Of a stretch of 47,604 bases of DNA, positions 9,805 through 17,319 are shown piece after piece (the stretch's first letter is position 1; each line of letters opens with the position of its first letter). Under the pieces are notes generated by a model. The model saw only the letters and a list, made by a program, of their open reading frames with translations, did no database searches and had not been told where the DNA came from. Where the stretch lies: contig CAJQJY010000014.1 of assembly GCA_905478765.1 (NCBI GenBank), forward strand, positions 1 through 47,604. The letters are read 5' to 3'. This DNA is from an uncultured Flavobacteriales bacterium. Its GTDB lineage: Bacteria > Bacteroidota > Bacteroidia > Flavobacteriales > BACL11. The position numbers and the translations under genes are program-made.

Positions 9805-9836
9805 AAAAAACCCACTCATTAGAGTGGGTTTTTTTT
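9805..9836. terminator. Bidirectional terminator between T9SS paralog 2 and tRNA-Phe
   Basis: A perfect 7-bp stem (CCCACTC at 9811-9817 with GAGTGGG at 9822-9828) closes an ATTA loop. It is flanked by six A on the left (9805-9810) and eight T on the right (9829-9836), so it forms a stem plus U-tract when read from either strand. It ends the rightward T9SS gene and lies 5 nt beyond the 3' end of the leftward tRNA. Confidence 0.92.
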
Positions 9837-9840
9837 AAAG

Positions 9841-9913
9841 TGGTGCTACCAAGATTCGAACTAGGGACACATGGATTTTCAGTCCATTGCTCTACCAACT
9901 GAGCTATAGCACC
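9841..9913 (-). tRNA. tRNA-Phe (anticodon GAA)
   Basis: On the minus strand the sequence folds as a full 73-nt cloverleaf. The acceptor stem is GGTGCTA paired with TAGCACC. The D-arm is GCTC..GAGC with the AGTTGGTA loop. The anticodon stem ATGGA/TCCAT encloses CTGAAAA (anticodon GAA). The T-arm encloses TTCGAAT, with one G-T pair in its stem. The discriminator is A, and the 3' CCA is not encoded, so it must be added enzymatically. It is a single-gene unit with its own promoter upstream and a shared terminator downstream. Confidence 0.97.
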
Positions 9914-9928
9914 AACTATATTGGGCTG

Positions 9929-9936
9929 CAAATTTA
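9929..9936 (-). promoter_or_regulatory. -7 element of the tRNA-Phe promoter
   Basis: On the minus strand this reads TAAATTTG, a perfect -7 element, 15 nt upstream of the mature tRNA 5' end at 9913. No clear TTTG -33 partner is visible. Confidence 0.6.
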
Positions 9937-9996
9937 ATTCTTTTTTTTAGTTGAAGAAATTTTTGGACGAAATCATCATATAGCATTGTATTTTTA

Positions 9997-10004
9997 TATT
10001 TTTG
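9997..10004 (+). promoter_or_regulatory. Possible -7 element upstream of coaX
   Basis: TATTTTTG matches TAnnTTTG and ends 17 nt before the inferred CTG start at 10022. If it is used, transcription starts downstream of the alternative TTG codon at 9986, leaving CTG as the first usable start. There is no good -33 element at standard spacing. Confidence 0.45.
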
Positions 10005-10021
10005 ACAAAAATTCACATTCT

Positions 10022-10738
10022 CTGAAACTAATTATTGACATAGGAAATACAACATCAAAAATTGCACTATTTGATGGAAAGGAGCTAATTAAGAATGCTA
10101 CTTTCGCTGATTTAGATCTTAGTAAAGTAAAGTTATTTAGCCAAAATCATAAAATAACTTCATCAATTCTCTCTTCAGTAAAAGGGATTTATGCTGAAAT
10201 ATCAGATATTGTTGAATTGTATTCTGCTGAAGTATTGTCAGAAAAAACCCCACTTCCAATTATAAATAGTTACAAAACCCCACTTACTTTAGGCAAAGAT
10301 AGATTGGCTGCTGTTGCAGGCGCTTCTGTATTATATCCTGAAAAAGATATTTTAGTTTTTGATGCAGGAACTTGCCTAACTATTGATTTTATAAATTCGG
10401 ACAAAGAATATATAGGTGGTAGAATATCTCCTGGAATTGAAATGAGATACAATGCTTTACATACTTTTACGGATAAGTTGCCGTTAATTAAAAGTAAAAA
10501 AAATACATTAGTTATTGGTAATGATACTAAAACATCAATTATTTGTGGTGTACAGCAAGGAATTTTAGCTGAAGTAAAAGCAATAATATCAGATTATAAA
10601 AGCCAAAATACAGATACTGTTTTTGTCTTTACAGGTGGGGATAGTTTTTACTTTGAAAAGGAATTAAAAAATAGCATATTTGCAAATCCTAATTTAGTGT
10701 TAATTGGGTTGAATGAAATTTTAGATTATAATGAATAA
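10022..10738 (+). CDS. coaX: Type III pantothenate kinase
   Basis: CoaX phosphorylates pantothenate, the first step of coenzyme A synthesis. The type III enzyme belongs to the ASKHA fold and is not feedback-inhibited by CoA. Visible motifs: the N-terminal phosphate loop IIDIGNTTSK, TLGKDRLAAVAGA (the DR motif of the pantothenate site), FDAGTCLTIDF, and GGRISPGIEMRYNAL. The family normally begins Met-x-Leu-Ile-Ile-Asp-Ile-Gly-Asn. Here that position is a CTG at 10022, giving 238 aa. No ATG or GTG lies in frame between the upstream stop and the core, and the only other near-cognate start is a TTG at 9986, upstream of a probable -7 element. Its stop overlaps the next ORF by 8 nt. It heads an envelope operon. 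Confidence 0.92.
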   Translation: MKLIIDIGNTTSKIALFDGKELIKNATFADLDLSKVKLFSQNHKITSSILSSVKGIYAEISDIVELYSAEVLSEKTPLPIINSYKTPLTLGKDRLAAVAGASVLYPEKDILVFDAGTCLTIDFINSDKEYIGGRISPGIEMRYNALHTFTDKLPLIKSKKNTLVIGNDTKTSIICGVQQGILAEVKAIISDYKSQNTDTVFVFTGGDSFYFEKELKNSIFANPNLVLIGLNEILDYNE

Positions 10739-11984
10739 AATATTTAGTTTAGTTGTAATAATTAGTGGTTTAGCATTGCAAACTTCTGCACAAATTGCCA
10801 CTAGTTCTCCCTACTCTCGTTTTGGTTTGGGTGATTTACATGAAAACATTCTCCCTGAATTTTCAGCTTTTGGAGGAGCTTCAACTGCTTTCTATAGCAG
10901 TTCAACTGTAAATCCGAATAACCCTGCCACTTTTACTTTTATAAAGCCAAATTCTTTTCTATTTTCAACCGGTGGTTGGCACAAAACTACCATAATGCGA
11001 GATAAAACTGAAGAACATACGGTAAACAATAATGCTTTTAGCCATCTTATTGTAGGTTTTCCTTTGTCAAAAAGATGGGGAGCTAGTATGGGAATGTTGC
11101 CTTACAGTAGTGTAGGTTATGAAATAAATGCTAGAAATGAAGATTATAATGCTGATTTGAATTACTTTGGTGATGGTGGCATTAGTAAAATATATTTTGG
11201 AGGCGCGTATGAACCTATACATAATTTCTCTATAGGCTTAAAAGCTTCTTATCTTTTTGGAGGACTTAACAGAAGAAAACAACTTATTTTTGATGATGAT
11301 TCATTTATGAATAGTAGAGCAAATAGCACTATAAACATAAAAGGGTATTATTATGAATTAGGACTTTTATATAAGTACGATATTTCTGATGAAAAATATT
11401 TGACTTTAGGTTTGACGGCAAACAATGACTCTGAAATTCGAGCAAAGAAATCTGATTTAGTGGAGTCTTTTGTATTTTCTGGATTTTTTGAAACAACTAA
11501 AGATACTTTTGTGAATAAGATAGAATGGGGTGATGTTAACTTACCTAAATATATTTCTGGCGGTTTAACTTACAGGAATGGTAAAAAATGGATTTTTGTT
11601 GCTGATTATAGTGTCCAAAATTGGTCTGATTATAGTTTACTGGATGAATCAGATGACTTATCAAATAGCATGAAAATTGCTGGTGGAATTCAATTTACAC
11701 CTGATTATAATTCGATTACTAAATATTATAAAAGGATAGATTATCGTTTAGGAGCTTCTTATAGTAATACGCCTTTAATGTTGGAAGGCAATCAATTAAA
11801 GGAAATGAGTGTTAGTTTTGGTTTTGGTATTCCTGTTAAAAAATCAAGAACAAAATATGATTTTTCATGTACAATTGGTAAAAGAGGGACAACTGAAGGG
11901 AATTTAATTAAGGAACAATTTGCACGTTTAGGATTAAGTGTTACTTATGATGGAATTTGGTTTGTAAAAAGAAAATATGATTAA
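10731..11984 (+). CDS. Putative outer-membrane beta-barrel protein, unknown function
   Basis: A 417-aa protein with signal peptide MNKIFSLVVIISGLALQTSAQ. The mature N-terminus contains SPYSRFGLGDL and SSTVNPNNPATF, resembling conserved Flavobacteriales outer-membrane proteins found next to coaX and distantly recalling FadL/PorV-type barrels. Alternating hydrophobic and polar strands run through the whole length, and it ends in an amphipathic strand (LGLSVTYDGIWFVKRKYD). The start overlaps coaX by 8 nt, so translation is probably coupled. The substrate or partner is unknown. Its neighbours (TPR protein, LptC, PpiD-like foldase) suggest an envelope biogenesis role, but that is inference. Confidence 0.8.
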   Translation: MNKIFSLVVIISGLALQTSAQIATSSPYSRFGLGDLHENILPEFSAFGGASTAFYSSSTVNPNNPATFTFIKPNSFLFSTGGWHKTTIMRDKTEEHTVNNNAFSHLIVGFPLSKRWGASMGMLPYSSVGYEINARNEDYNADLNYFGDGGISKIYFGGAYEPIHNFSIGLKASYLFGGLNRRKQLIFDDDSFMNSRANSTINIKGYYYELGLLYKYDISDEKYLTLGLTANNDSEIRAKKSDLVESFVFSGFFETTKDTFVNKIEWGDVNLPKYISGGLTYRNGKKWIFVADYSVQNWSDYSLLDESDDLSNSMKIAGGIQFTPDYNSITKYYKRIDYRLGASYSNTPLMLEGNQLKEMSVSFGFGIPVKKSRTKYDFSCTIGKRGTTEGNLIKEQFARLGLSVTYDGIWFVKRKYD

Positions 11985-11991
11985 TAAAATT

Positions 11992-13275
11992 ATGAAAAAG
12001 TTTTTAGTTTTAGTTGGTTCAGTTTTAGTGGTTTTCAGTGTAAGTGCTCAAGCTAAATATGGTGCAGATGAGCAGAAATGTAAAGAGAATCTTTCAATGT
12101 ATAGGGAGTACTACAAGCAGAAAAATTATGATGACGCTTATAATCCTTGGAGGTGGGCTTATATGAACTGCCCTGCGGCAAGTGGGAATATATTTAAGAA
12201 TGCACCTAAGATTTTAAAAGCTAAAATGAAAGCTGATAAAGTAAATAAATCAGCTTATGTGGATACTTTAATGATGGTTTTTGATGATAGAATTAAGTAT
12301 TTTGGTAAGGAAGGATATGTTTTAGGAATTAAAGGGTATGAGTTAATTGGGGTTGATAAAAGTAGAAGTGAGGAGGCATTAGGTTATTTGAAACGTTCAA
12401 TTGAATTGGAGGGTAATGATGCTAGCGTACAAGCTGTTTTTGGTTATATGAAAGCAATTGTAAATCTAGAAAAATCAGGTATTAAAGCAAAGCCTGATGT
12501 AATTGAGGCTTACTCAGTTGTTTCGGAGGTGATTGATTACAATATTGTTAACGAAACAAAAATGGCAGTTCACTTTGTTAAATATTCTGAGAAAGTTGAG
12601 GAACTATTTACTCCTTATGCTAATTGTGATGATTTGATTGCATTATTCTCAGTAAAATTTGATCCTGCTACTGTGGATATTAATTTACTTAAAAGAATTA
12701 CTAAAGTATTAGACAATAAAAAATGTACAGATTCTGATTTGTTTTTCAATGTTTCAAGCAGATTGTATGAGTTAGAGCCTTCAGCAGTATCAGCTGATCA
12801 AATGTCAAAAATGAGTATCGCTAAAGGAAAATCATCCAATGCAATTACTTTTGCAAAACAAGCAATTGAGTTAGAAGAAGATGCAAATCAAAGAGCTATT
12901 TACTACTTAGGTTTGGCAGATGCATATCGCAATGCTGCTTCATACGCTTCAGCAAGAAATGCAGTATATAGTTCATTGGAGCTTAGAAATGGATGGGGAG
13001 AAGCATATATGAATTTAGGTAATATCTATATTGCTGGTGCTAAAAACTGTGGCAGTGATTTTGATAAATCAACTGTTTATTGGGTAGCTGTTGATGCGTT
13101 TAGAAAAGCTCGCAAAGATGAAGAAACTAGTGATAGAGCAAATAAAAGTATTAATACATATTCGAAGTATTTCCCTACAAAAGAAAATTGTTTCTTTAAT
13201 GGTGTTGAAGCTGGAAAACCACATAATGTAGCTTGCTGGATAAATAAAACTACTACAGCTCGTACTAGTGATTAA
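11992..13275 (+). CDS. Periplasmic tetratricopeptide-repeat protein
   Basis: A 427-aa exported protein with signal peptide MKKFLVLVGSVLVVFSVSAQ. I choose the ATG at 11992, 7 nt after the preceding stop. A second in-frame ATG at 11977 (5 extra residues, overlapping the upstream gene) is also possible. TPR-like helical pairs are visible: EEALGYLKRSIELEGNDASV in the first half, and NAITFAKQAIELEEDANQRAIYYLGLADAYR with WGEAYMNLGNIYIAGAKN in the second. Several cysteines (CKENLSMY, NCPAAS, NCDDL, KKCTDSD, NCGSD, NCFFNG) could form disulfides in the periplasm. It probably serves as a protein-interaction scaffold for the flanking outer-membrane and LPS-export genes. The exact function is unknown. 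Confidence 0.82.
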   Translation: MKKFLVLVGSVLVVFSVSAQAKYGADEQKCKENLSMYREYYKQKNYDDAYNPWRWAYMNCPAASGNIFKNAPKILKAKMKADKVNKSAYVDTLMMVFDDRIKYFGKEGYVLGIKGYELIGVDKSRSEEALGYLKRSIELEGNDASVQAVFGYMKAIVNLEKSGIKAKPDVIEAYSVVSEVIDYNIVNETKMAVHFVKYSEKVEELFTPYANCDDLIALFSVKFDPATVDINLLKRITKVLDNKKCTDSDLFFNVSSRLYELEPSAVSADQMSKMSIAKGKSSNAITFAKQAIELEEDANQRAIYYLGLADAYRNAASYASARNAVYSSLELRNGWGEAYMNLGNIYIAGAKNCGSDFDKSTVYWVAVDAFRKARKDEETSDRANKSINTYSKYFPTKENCFFNGVEAGKPHNVACWINKTTTARTSD

Positions 13276-13284
13276 ATCATAAAA

Positions 13285-13818
13285 ATGCGTTTTTTATTTT
13301 TTCTTGTTCTTGTTTTTGTTTCATGTTCAAACGATCCAAAATTGGTTCAGCAATTTGTCTCTTCTGAATTTTTGCCAATTGAAAAGATCGAAGGAGCTGA
13401 AATGTTACATACTGAGAATGGACAACTAAAAGTAAAGATTGTTGCAACTACCATAAAACGATTCCAAAACCAACAACCTCAACTCGTTTTCACTAACCAT
13501 TTAGTAGTTTATTTTTATAATGATTCTGCTTTGGTTCAATCTACTTTAAAAGCAGAATATGCTGAAATTAATGACGAAAAAAAGTTAATGATAGCAAAAG
13601 AAAATGTTGTTTTAACAAATATAGCAGGAAAAAAGTTAGAGTCAGAGGAATTGATTTGGGATGAAAAGAAGAATAAGATTTATACTGATAAAAAAGTGAA
13701 GATAACTACAGATAAAGAAGTGATAGAAGGTGAAGGATTTGTTTCTAATCCTGACTTTACGCAATATTCAATTTCTAAAATACAGGGAACTTTCAATTTT
13801 GAAACTCCAAACGAATAA
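13285..13818 (+). CDS. lptC: LPS export protein LptC (lipoprotein form)
   Basis: LptC links the inner-membrane LptBFG extractor to the periplasmic LptA bridge that carries lipopolysaccharide to the cell surface. The 177-aa protein has a short hydrophobic N-terminus ending in a lipobox (LVFVSC, Cys at about residue 14). It is therefore predicted to be a lipoprotein rather than TM-anchored as in E. coli, which is usual for Bacteroidota. The rest is the beta-jellyroll pattern of the family: AEYAEINDEKKLMIAKENVVLTN, then SEELIWDEKKNKIYTDKKVKITT, then GFVSNPDFTQYSISKIQG. It follows the TPR gene by 9 nt and precedes the CNNM gene by 19 nt. Confidence 0.87.
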   Translation: MRFLFFLVLVFVSCSNDPKLVQQFVSSEFLPIEKIEGAEMLHTENGQLKVKIVATTIKRFQNQQPQLVFTNHLVVYFYNDSALVQSTLKAEYAEINDEKKLMIAKENVVLTNIAGKKLESEELIWDEKKNKIYTDKKVKITTDKEVIEGEGFVSNPDFTQYSISKIQGTFNFETPNE

Positions 13819-13837
13819 TCTTTAGTATTTTTACAAT

Positions 13838-15088
13838 ATGCTAATTACAGTTGCTATTATCTCTTTACTTTTTTCTGCTTTCTTTTCTGGAGTTGAAATT
13901 GCTTTTATATCATCTAATAAATTACAATTAGAGTTAGATAAAAATACTGACAAATTCCCATCTAAAATAATTACGTATTTCACTAAGAATGAATCTGATT
14001 TCATTACTACTATGTTGGTGGGTAACAATATCGCTTTGGTAGTTTACGGTATTGTTATGACTCAAATTCTAACGCCACAATTTTCAAGTCATTTTAATTC
14101 AGCATTAATACTCCTACTAGTACAAACCTTCATTACAACTATGATTGTTTTAATTACAGCAGAATTCTTACCGAAAGTAATTTTCAGAATATTTCCTAAT
14201 CAGATACTTAAGCTGTTTTCATTACCAATTTGGTTGTTTTTTGTAATGTTTAGACCTTTAGCATTGTTAATGTTACATTTAGCAAATTTAGTTTTAAAAT
14301 ATGTTTTAAATCAGAAAATATCTAACGATAAACAAGTTTTTGGGAAAACAGATTTAGATGATTTTTTAAGTAATGTAAAATCAGCAGAAGGAGCAGAGGA
14401 TACAAGAGTAGAGGTTGAAATGTTACAAAATGCACTTGATTTAACTGATAAAAAAGTAAGGGAATGTATGATCCCAAGAACTGATATTATAGCTATGAAT
14501 GTTTTATCAACTATTGATGATATAAAAGAGAAATTTATTGACACTAAGTTGTCAAAATTACTAATTTACAAGGGAACTATTGATAGAGTAATTGGCTATA
14601 TCCATTCTTCTGATTTGTTTAAAAATCCTAAGAACGTGAAGTCTGTTTTGCTACCTATTTCTTTTGTGCCAGAAAGTATGTTAGCTTTGGATATGCTTAA
14701 TCAGTTTATTGAAAACAATAAAGGTGTTGCCTTAGTTGTTGATGAATTCGGGGGCACTTCAGGAATGATTACAATAGAAGATGTTACTGAAGAGATTGTT
14801 GGGGAAATCGTTGATGAACATGATATTGAAGAATTGACAGATGAACAGCTATCTGAAAATAGTTATAGATTATTGGCTAAAATTGATGTTGAGATGGTAA
14901 ACAAGAAGTATAATCTCGATCTTCCAGAATCAGATGAATATGAAACAATAGCTGGTTTACTATTGCATCATTTTGAAGAGATCCCTACTATTAATGATGT
15001 AATTAAGCTTGAGGAATACCAATTTACCATCATAAAAGTAAATGAAACTACAATACAGGAAGTGCAATTAGAGCTTATTACTAGGTAA
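13838..15088 (+). CDS. CNNM/CorC-family (hemolysin C-like) membrane protein
   Basis: A 416-aa protein with the standard order of the family. An N-terminal DUF21/CNNM transmembrane region (about 1-150, starting ITVAIISLLFSAFFSGVEIAFISSN) precedes a CBS-domain pair (about 200-320, with MIPRTDIIAMN and GTSGMITIEDVTEEIVGEIVDEHD). A small C-terminal CorC_HlyC domain (about 335-416) ends the protein. The family includes Mg2+ and Co2+ efflux or transport proteins. GldE of gliding flavobacteria is a relative but normally neighbours gldD, which is absent here. The hemolysin name is historical. It is probably cotranscribed with lptC. Confidence 0.88.
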   Translation: MLITVAIISLLFSAFFSGVEIAFISSNKLQLELDKNTDKFPSKIITYFTKNESDFITTMLVGNNIALVVYGIVMTQILTPQFSSHFNSALILLLVQTFITTMIVLITAEFLPKVIFRIFPNQILKLFSLPIWLFFVMFRPLALLMLHLANLVLKYVLNQKISNDKQVFGKTDLDDFLSNVKSAEGAEDTRVEVEMLQNALDLTDKKVRECMIPRTDIIAMNVLSTIDDIKEKFIDTKLSKLLIYKGTIDRVIGYIHSSDLFKNPKNVKSVLLPISFVPESMLALDMLNQFIENNKGVALVVDEFGGTSGMITIEDVTEEIVGEIVDEHDIEELTDEQLSENSYRLLAKIDVEMVNKKYNLDLPESDEYETIAGLLLHHFEEIPTINDVIKLEEYQFTIIKVNETTIQEVQLELITR

Positions 15089-15131
15089 GAATTTCAAATT
15101 AATGAAATTTTAATATCTTAAATAACAATTG

Positions 15132-15139
15132 TATATTCG
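15132..15139 (+). promoter_or_regulatory. Possible -7 element of the ppiD-like gene
   Basis: TATATTCG differs from TAnnTTTG at one position. It lies 28 nt before the ATG at 15168. The same TTCG variant occurs in front of feoA. No clear -33 element is visible. It would give the foldase gene a promoter separate from the coaX operon. Confidence 0.45.
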
Positions 15140-15167
15140 CAAACCTTTAACAAATCAAAACAAACGA

Positions 15168-17270
15168 ATGGCAACACTAGGAAGAATTAGAAATAGATCA
15201 GGATTATTATTAGCAGTAATTGGTATTGCAATGCTATCCTTTATTTTAGGAGATTTCTTAAAATCAACAAACACAGGAGGAGGACAAGGACTTTATGTAG
15301 GTAATGTTTTAGGAGAAGATGTTTTAAGACAAAATTTTGAAATTAAAGTTGAAGAGGGAATTGAGAATTGGAAAAATCAAAATCAACAAGCGGTTTTAAA
15401 TCAAACTACAATTGGCCAGATTAGAGCACAAATATGGGATCAATATGTTAGGGAATTGATTATGAATAATGAGTTTGAGAAATTAGGAATTGATGTTTCT
15501 GATGGTGAGTTTTTTGAGCAATTACAAGGAACAAATGTCCATCCTGAAATTGCAAAGGTTCCTGCTTTTCAGGATCCTGCAACAGGACGGTTTGATAGAA
15601 CTAAAGTAATTATGTATTTACAACAAATAGATCAAGATCAAACAGGTGATGCCCGTAAAAGATGGGTTGGATTCCAAAAATACCTTATTGGTTTGATAAA
15701 AACTTCAAAGTACAATGCATTGGTAAGTAAAGCTATGTATGTTACTGATGAAGAAGCAAGATTTGATTTCAATTCGAATAACCAAAATGCAACTTTCAAT
15801 TATGTTGCAATTCCATTTACTTCTATTGATGATGCAGATGTTGAACCAACAGATAGTGAGCTTAATTCATATTATAATAATCATAAAGATGATTATACTC
15901 AAGTTGCATCAAAAGATGTTGATTTTGTAGTGTATTCAGTTGTTCCATCAGTAGAAGATGATGCAACTACTAAAGCTGAAATTACTGATTTAGTTGCTGA
16001 CTTTAAAATCTTTGAAGATTATGAGTTGATGGCTAGAAGAAATTCTGACAATACAAATTCAAGATTTGTTTTTACTGCTGAGGGCGGATTACAAGATCAA
16101 AATTGGAAAGAACTTTTTAATGCAAAAGAAGGTGCTGTTTACGGTCCTTATCAAGCTAGCCAAGGTGTTTATAGAATTGCAAAATTAGCAGCTATTCAAA
16201 ACAGAGCAGATTCTGTTGAAGCAAGACATATTTTAATTAATCCAACTCAAATGATGAGTATGGATTCAGTAAATAAAAAGATAGATGCATTAAAATTAGC
16301 TATTGAAAATGGTGCAGATTTTGCTGATTTAGCTCAAAAGAATTCAGAAGATAAAAGTTCAGCTATTAAAGGTGGTGATTTAGGTTGGTTTTCAGAAGGT
16401 ACGATGGTAGATGAATTTAACGAAGCATGTTTTACATCTAATAGAGGTGATCTAACAGTAGTAACTTCTCAATTCGGTGTGCATTTAATTGAAGTAACAA
16501 AAACTAGTAGAAAAGTAAAGAAAGTTAAAATTGCTTATATTGACAGAGTAGTTAATCCAAGTACCGAAACTTTTAATACTTACTACTCTCAAGCTGCTCA
16601 ATTTGCTGGTAAAATTTTAAATGAAGGAGTTACTTTTGATTCCTTAGTTGCTGAAAATAATTTAGTTAAAAGAAGCGATAGTAAAGTAACGTCTGATAAA
16701 CAAGCAATTGTTGGTTTGCCAAATTCAAGAGAAATGGTAAGGTGGATGAATACTAATGAGGCTGGTAGTGTTTCTGAAGTGTTTCAATTTGAAAACTCAT
16801 ATGTAGTAGCTTACATAACTAAAGAATATGAAGAAGGAGCTACAAAATTAGAAGATATTAAAGAGCAGATTTCCGCTTTAGTTATAAAAGAAAAGAAAGC
16901 TAATAAAATTGCTGAAAGTATTACTGCAACTAATGATTTAGCATCAATTGCATCTAGCAATTCTACTACTGTAGTTAGTGCCCAAAAAGCTACTATGGCT
17001 AATTTGAGTGTGCAAGGAATTGGGTATGAGCCAGAATTAGTCGGTAGTATTTTTGGAACTGATGTGAATTCAATTTCGACTCCAATTACAGGTAAGAATG
17101 CAGTATATGTTGTTGAAGTAACTGCTATTGATGATGTGCAATTAGAAGGAAATTACACTCAACAAAAAACTAATATTGTAAATCAAGCAAGTTCTGCTGC
17201 TAATGGACAATCTTTTAATGCATTGAAGAAAACAGCTAATGTCCAAGATAACAGATCAGACTTCTACTAA
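15168..17270 (+). CDS. ppiD: PpiD-like membrane-anchored peptidyl-prolyl isomerase (SurA/parvulin type)
   Basis: A 700-aa periplasmic folding factor held to the inner membrane by one N-terminal segment (SGLLLAVIGIAMLSFILGDFL, about residues 9-29). A SurA_N-like chaperone region follows. A parvulin rotamase domain begins at VEARHILINPTQ and contains GADFADLAQKNSEDKSSAIKGGDLGWFSEGTM and FGVHLIEVTKT. A second, degenerate PPIase-like region lies towards the C-terminus. The ATG at 15168 is chosen because the Arg-rich N-terminus plus TM follows directly and the candidate promoter lies just upstream. An upstream TTG at 15129 overlaps that promoter and is rejected. Likely clients are outer-membrane or T9SS proteins; this is inference. 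Confidence 0.9.
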   Translation: MATLGRIRNRSGLLLAVIGIAMLSFILGDFLKSTNTGGGQGLYVGNVLGEDVLRQNFEIKVEEGIENWKNQNQQAVLNQTTIGQIRAQIWDQYVRELIMNNEFEKLGIDVSDGEFFEQLQGTNVHPEIAKVPAFQDPATGRFDRTKVIMYLQQIDQDQTGDARKRWVGFQKYLIGLIKTSKYNALVSKAMYVTDEEARFDFNSNNQNATFNYVAIPFTSIDDADVEPTDSELNSYYNNHKDDYTQVASKDVDFVVYSVVPSVEDDATTKAEITDLVADFKIFEDYELMARRNSDNTNSRFVFTAEGGLQDQNWKELFNAKEGAVYGPYQASQGVYRIAKLAAIQNRADSVEARHILINPTQMMSMDSVNKKIDALKLAIENGADFADLAQKNSEDKSSAIKGGDLGWFSEGTMVDEFNEACFTSNRGDLTVVTSQFGVHLIEVTKTSRKVKKVKIAYIDRVVNPSTETFNTYYSQAAQFAGKILNEGVTFDSLVAENNLVKRSDSKVTSDKQAIVGLPNSREMVRWMNTNEAGSVSEVFQFENSYVVAYITKEYEEGATKLEDIKEQISALVIKEKKANKIAESITATNDLASIASSNSTTVVSAQKATMANLSVQGIGYEPELVGSIFGTDVNSISTPITGKNAVYVVEVTAIDDVQLEGNYTQQKTNIVNQASSAANGQSFNALKKTANVQDNRSDFY

Positions 17271-17319
17271 AATTTAAACAAAAATTTTAGATTGCTTATT
17301 GCAAATGATTGGTATTTGT

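Noticed and set aside
14311-14544. Antisense open frames within real genes (for example here within the CNNM gene, and at 28001-28531 in the phosphofructokinase gene)
   Set aside because: They have no family features, promoters or sensible composition; they mirror codon use of the genes on the other strand.
15089-15115. Hairpin GAATTTC...GAAATTT after the CNNM gene
   Set aside because: It is a weak AT-rich stem with no T-run; probably base composition.
15129-15167. TTG start at 15129 for the PpiD-like gene
   Set aside because: It overlaps the candidate -7 element TATATTCG; the ATG at 15168 leads straight into the membrane anchor.
17267-17290. 9-bp hairpin CTAAAATTT/AAATTTTAG at the ppiD stop as a terminator
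   Set aside because: The stem is almost all A-T and is not followed by a T-tract, so I do not count it as an intrinsic terminator.
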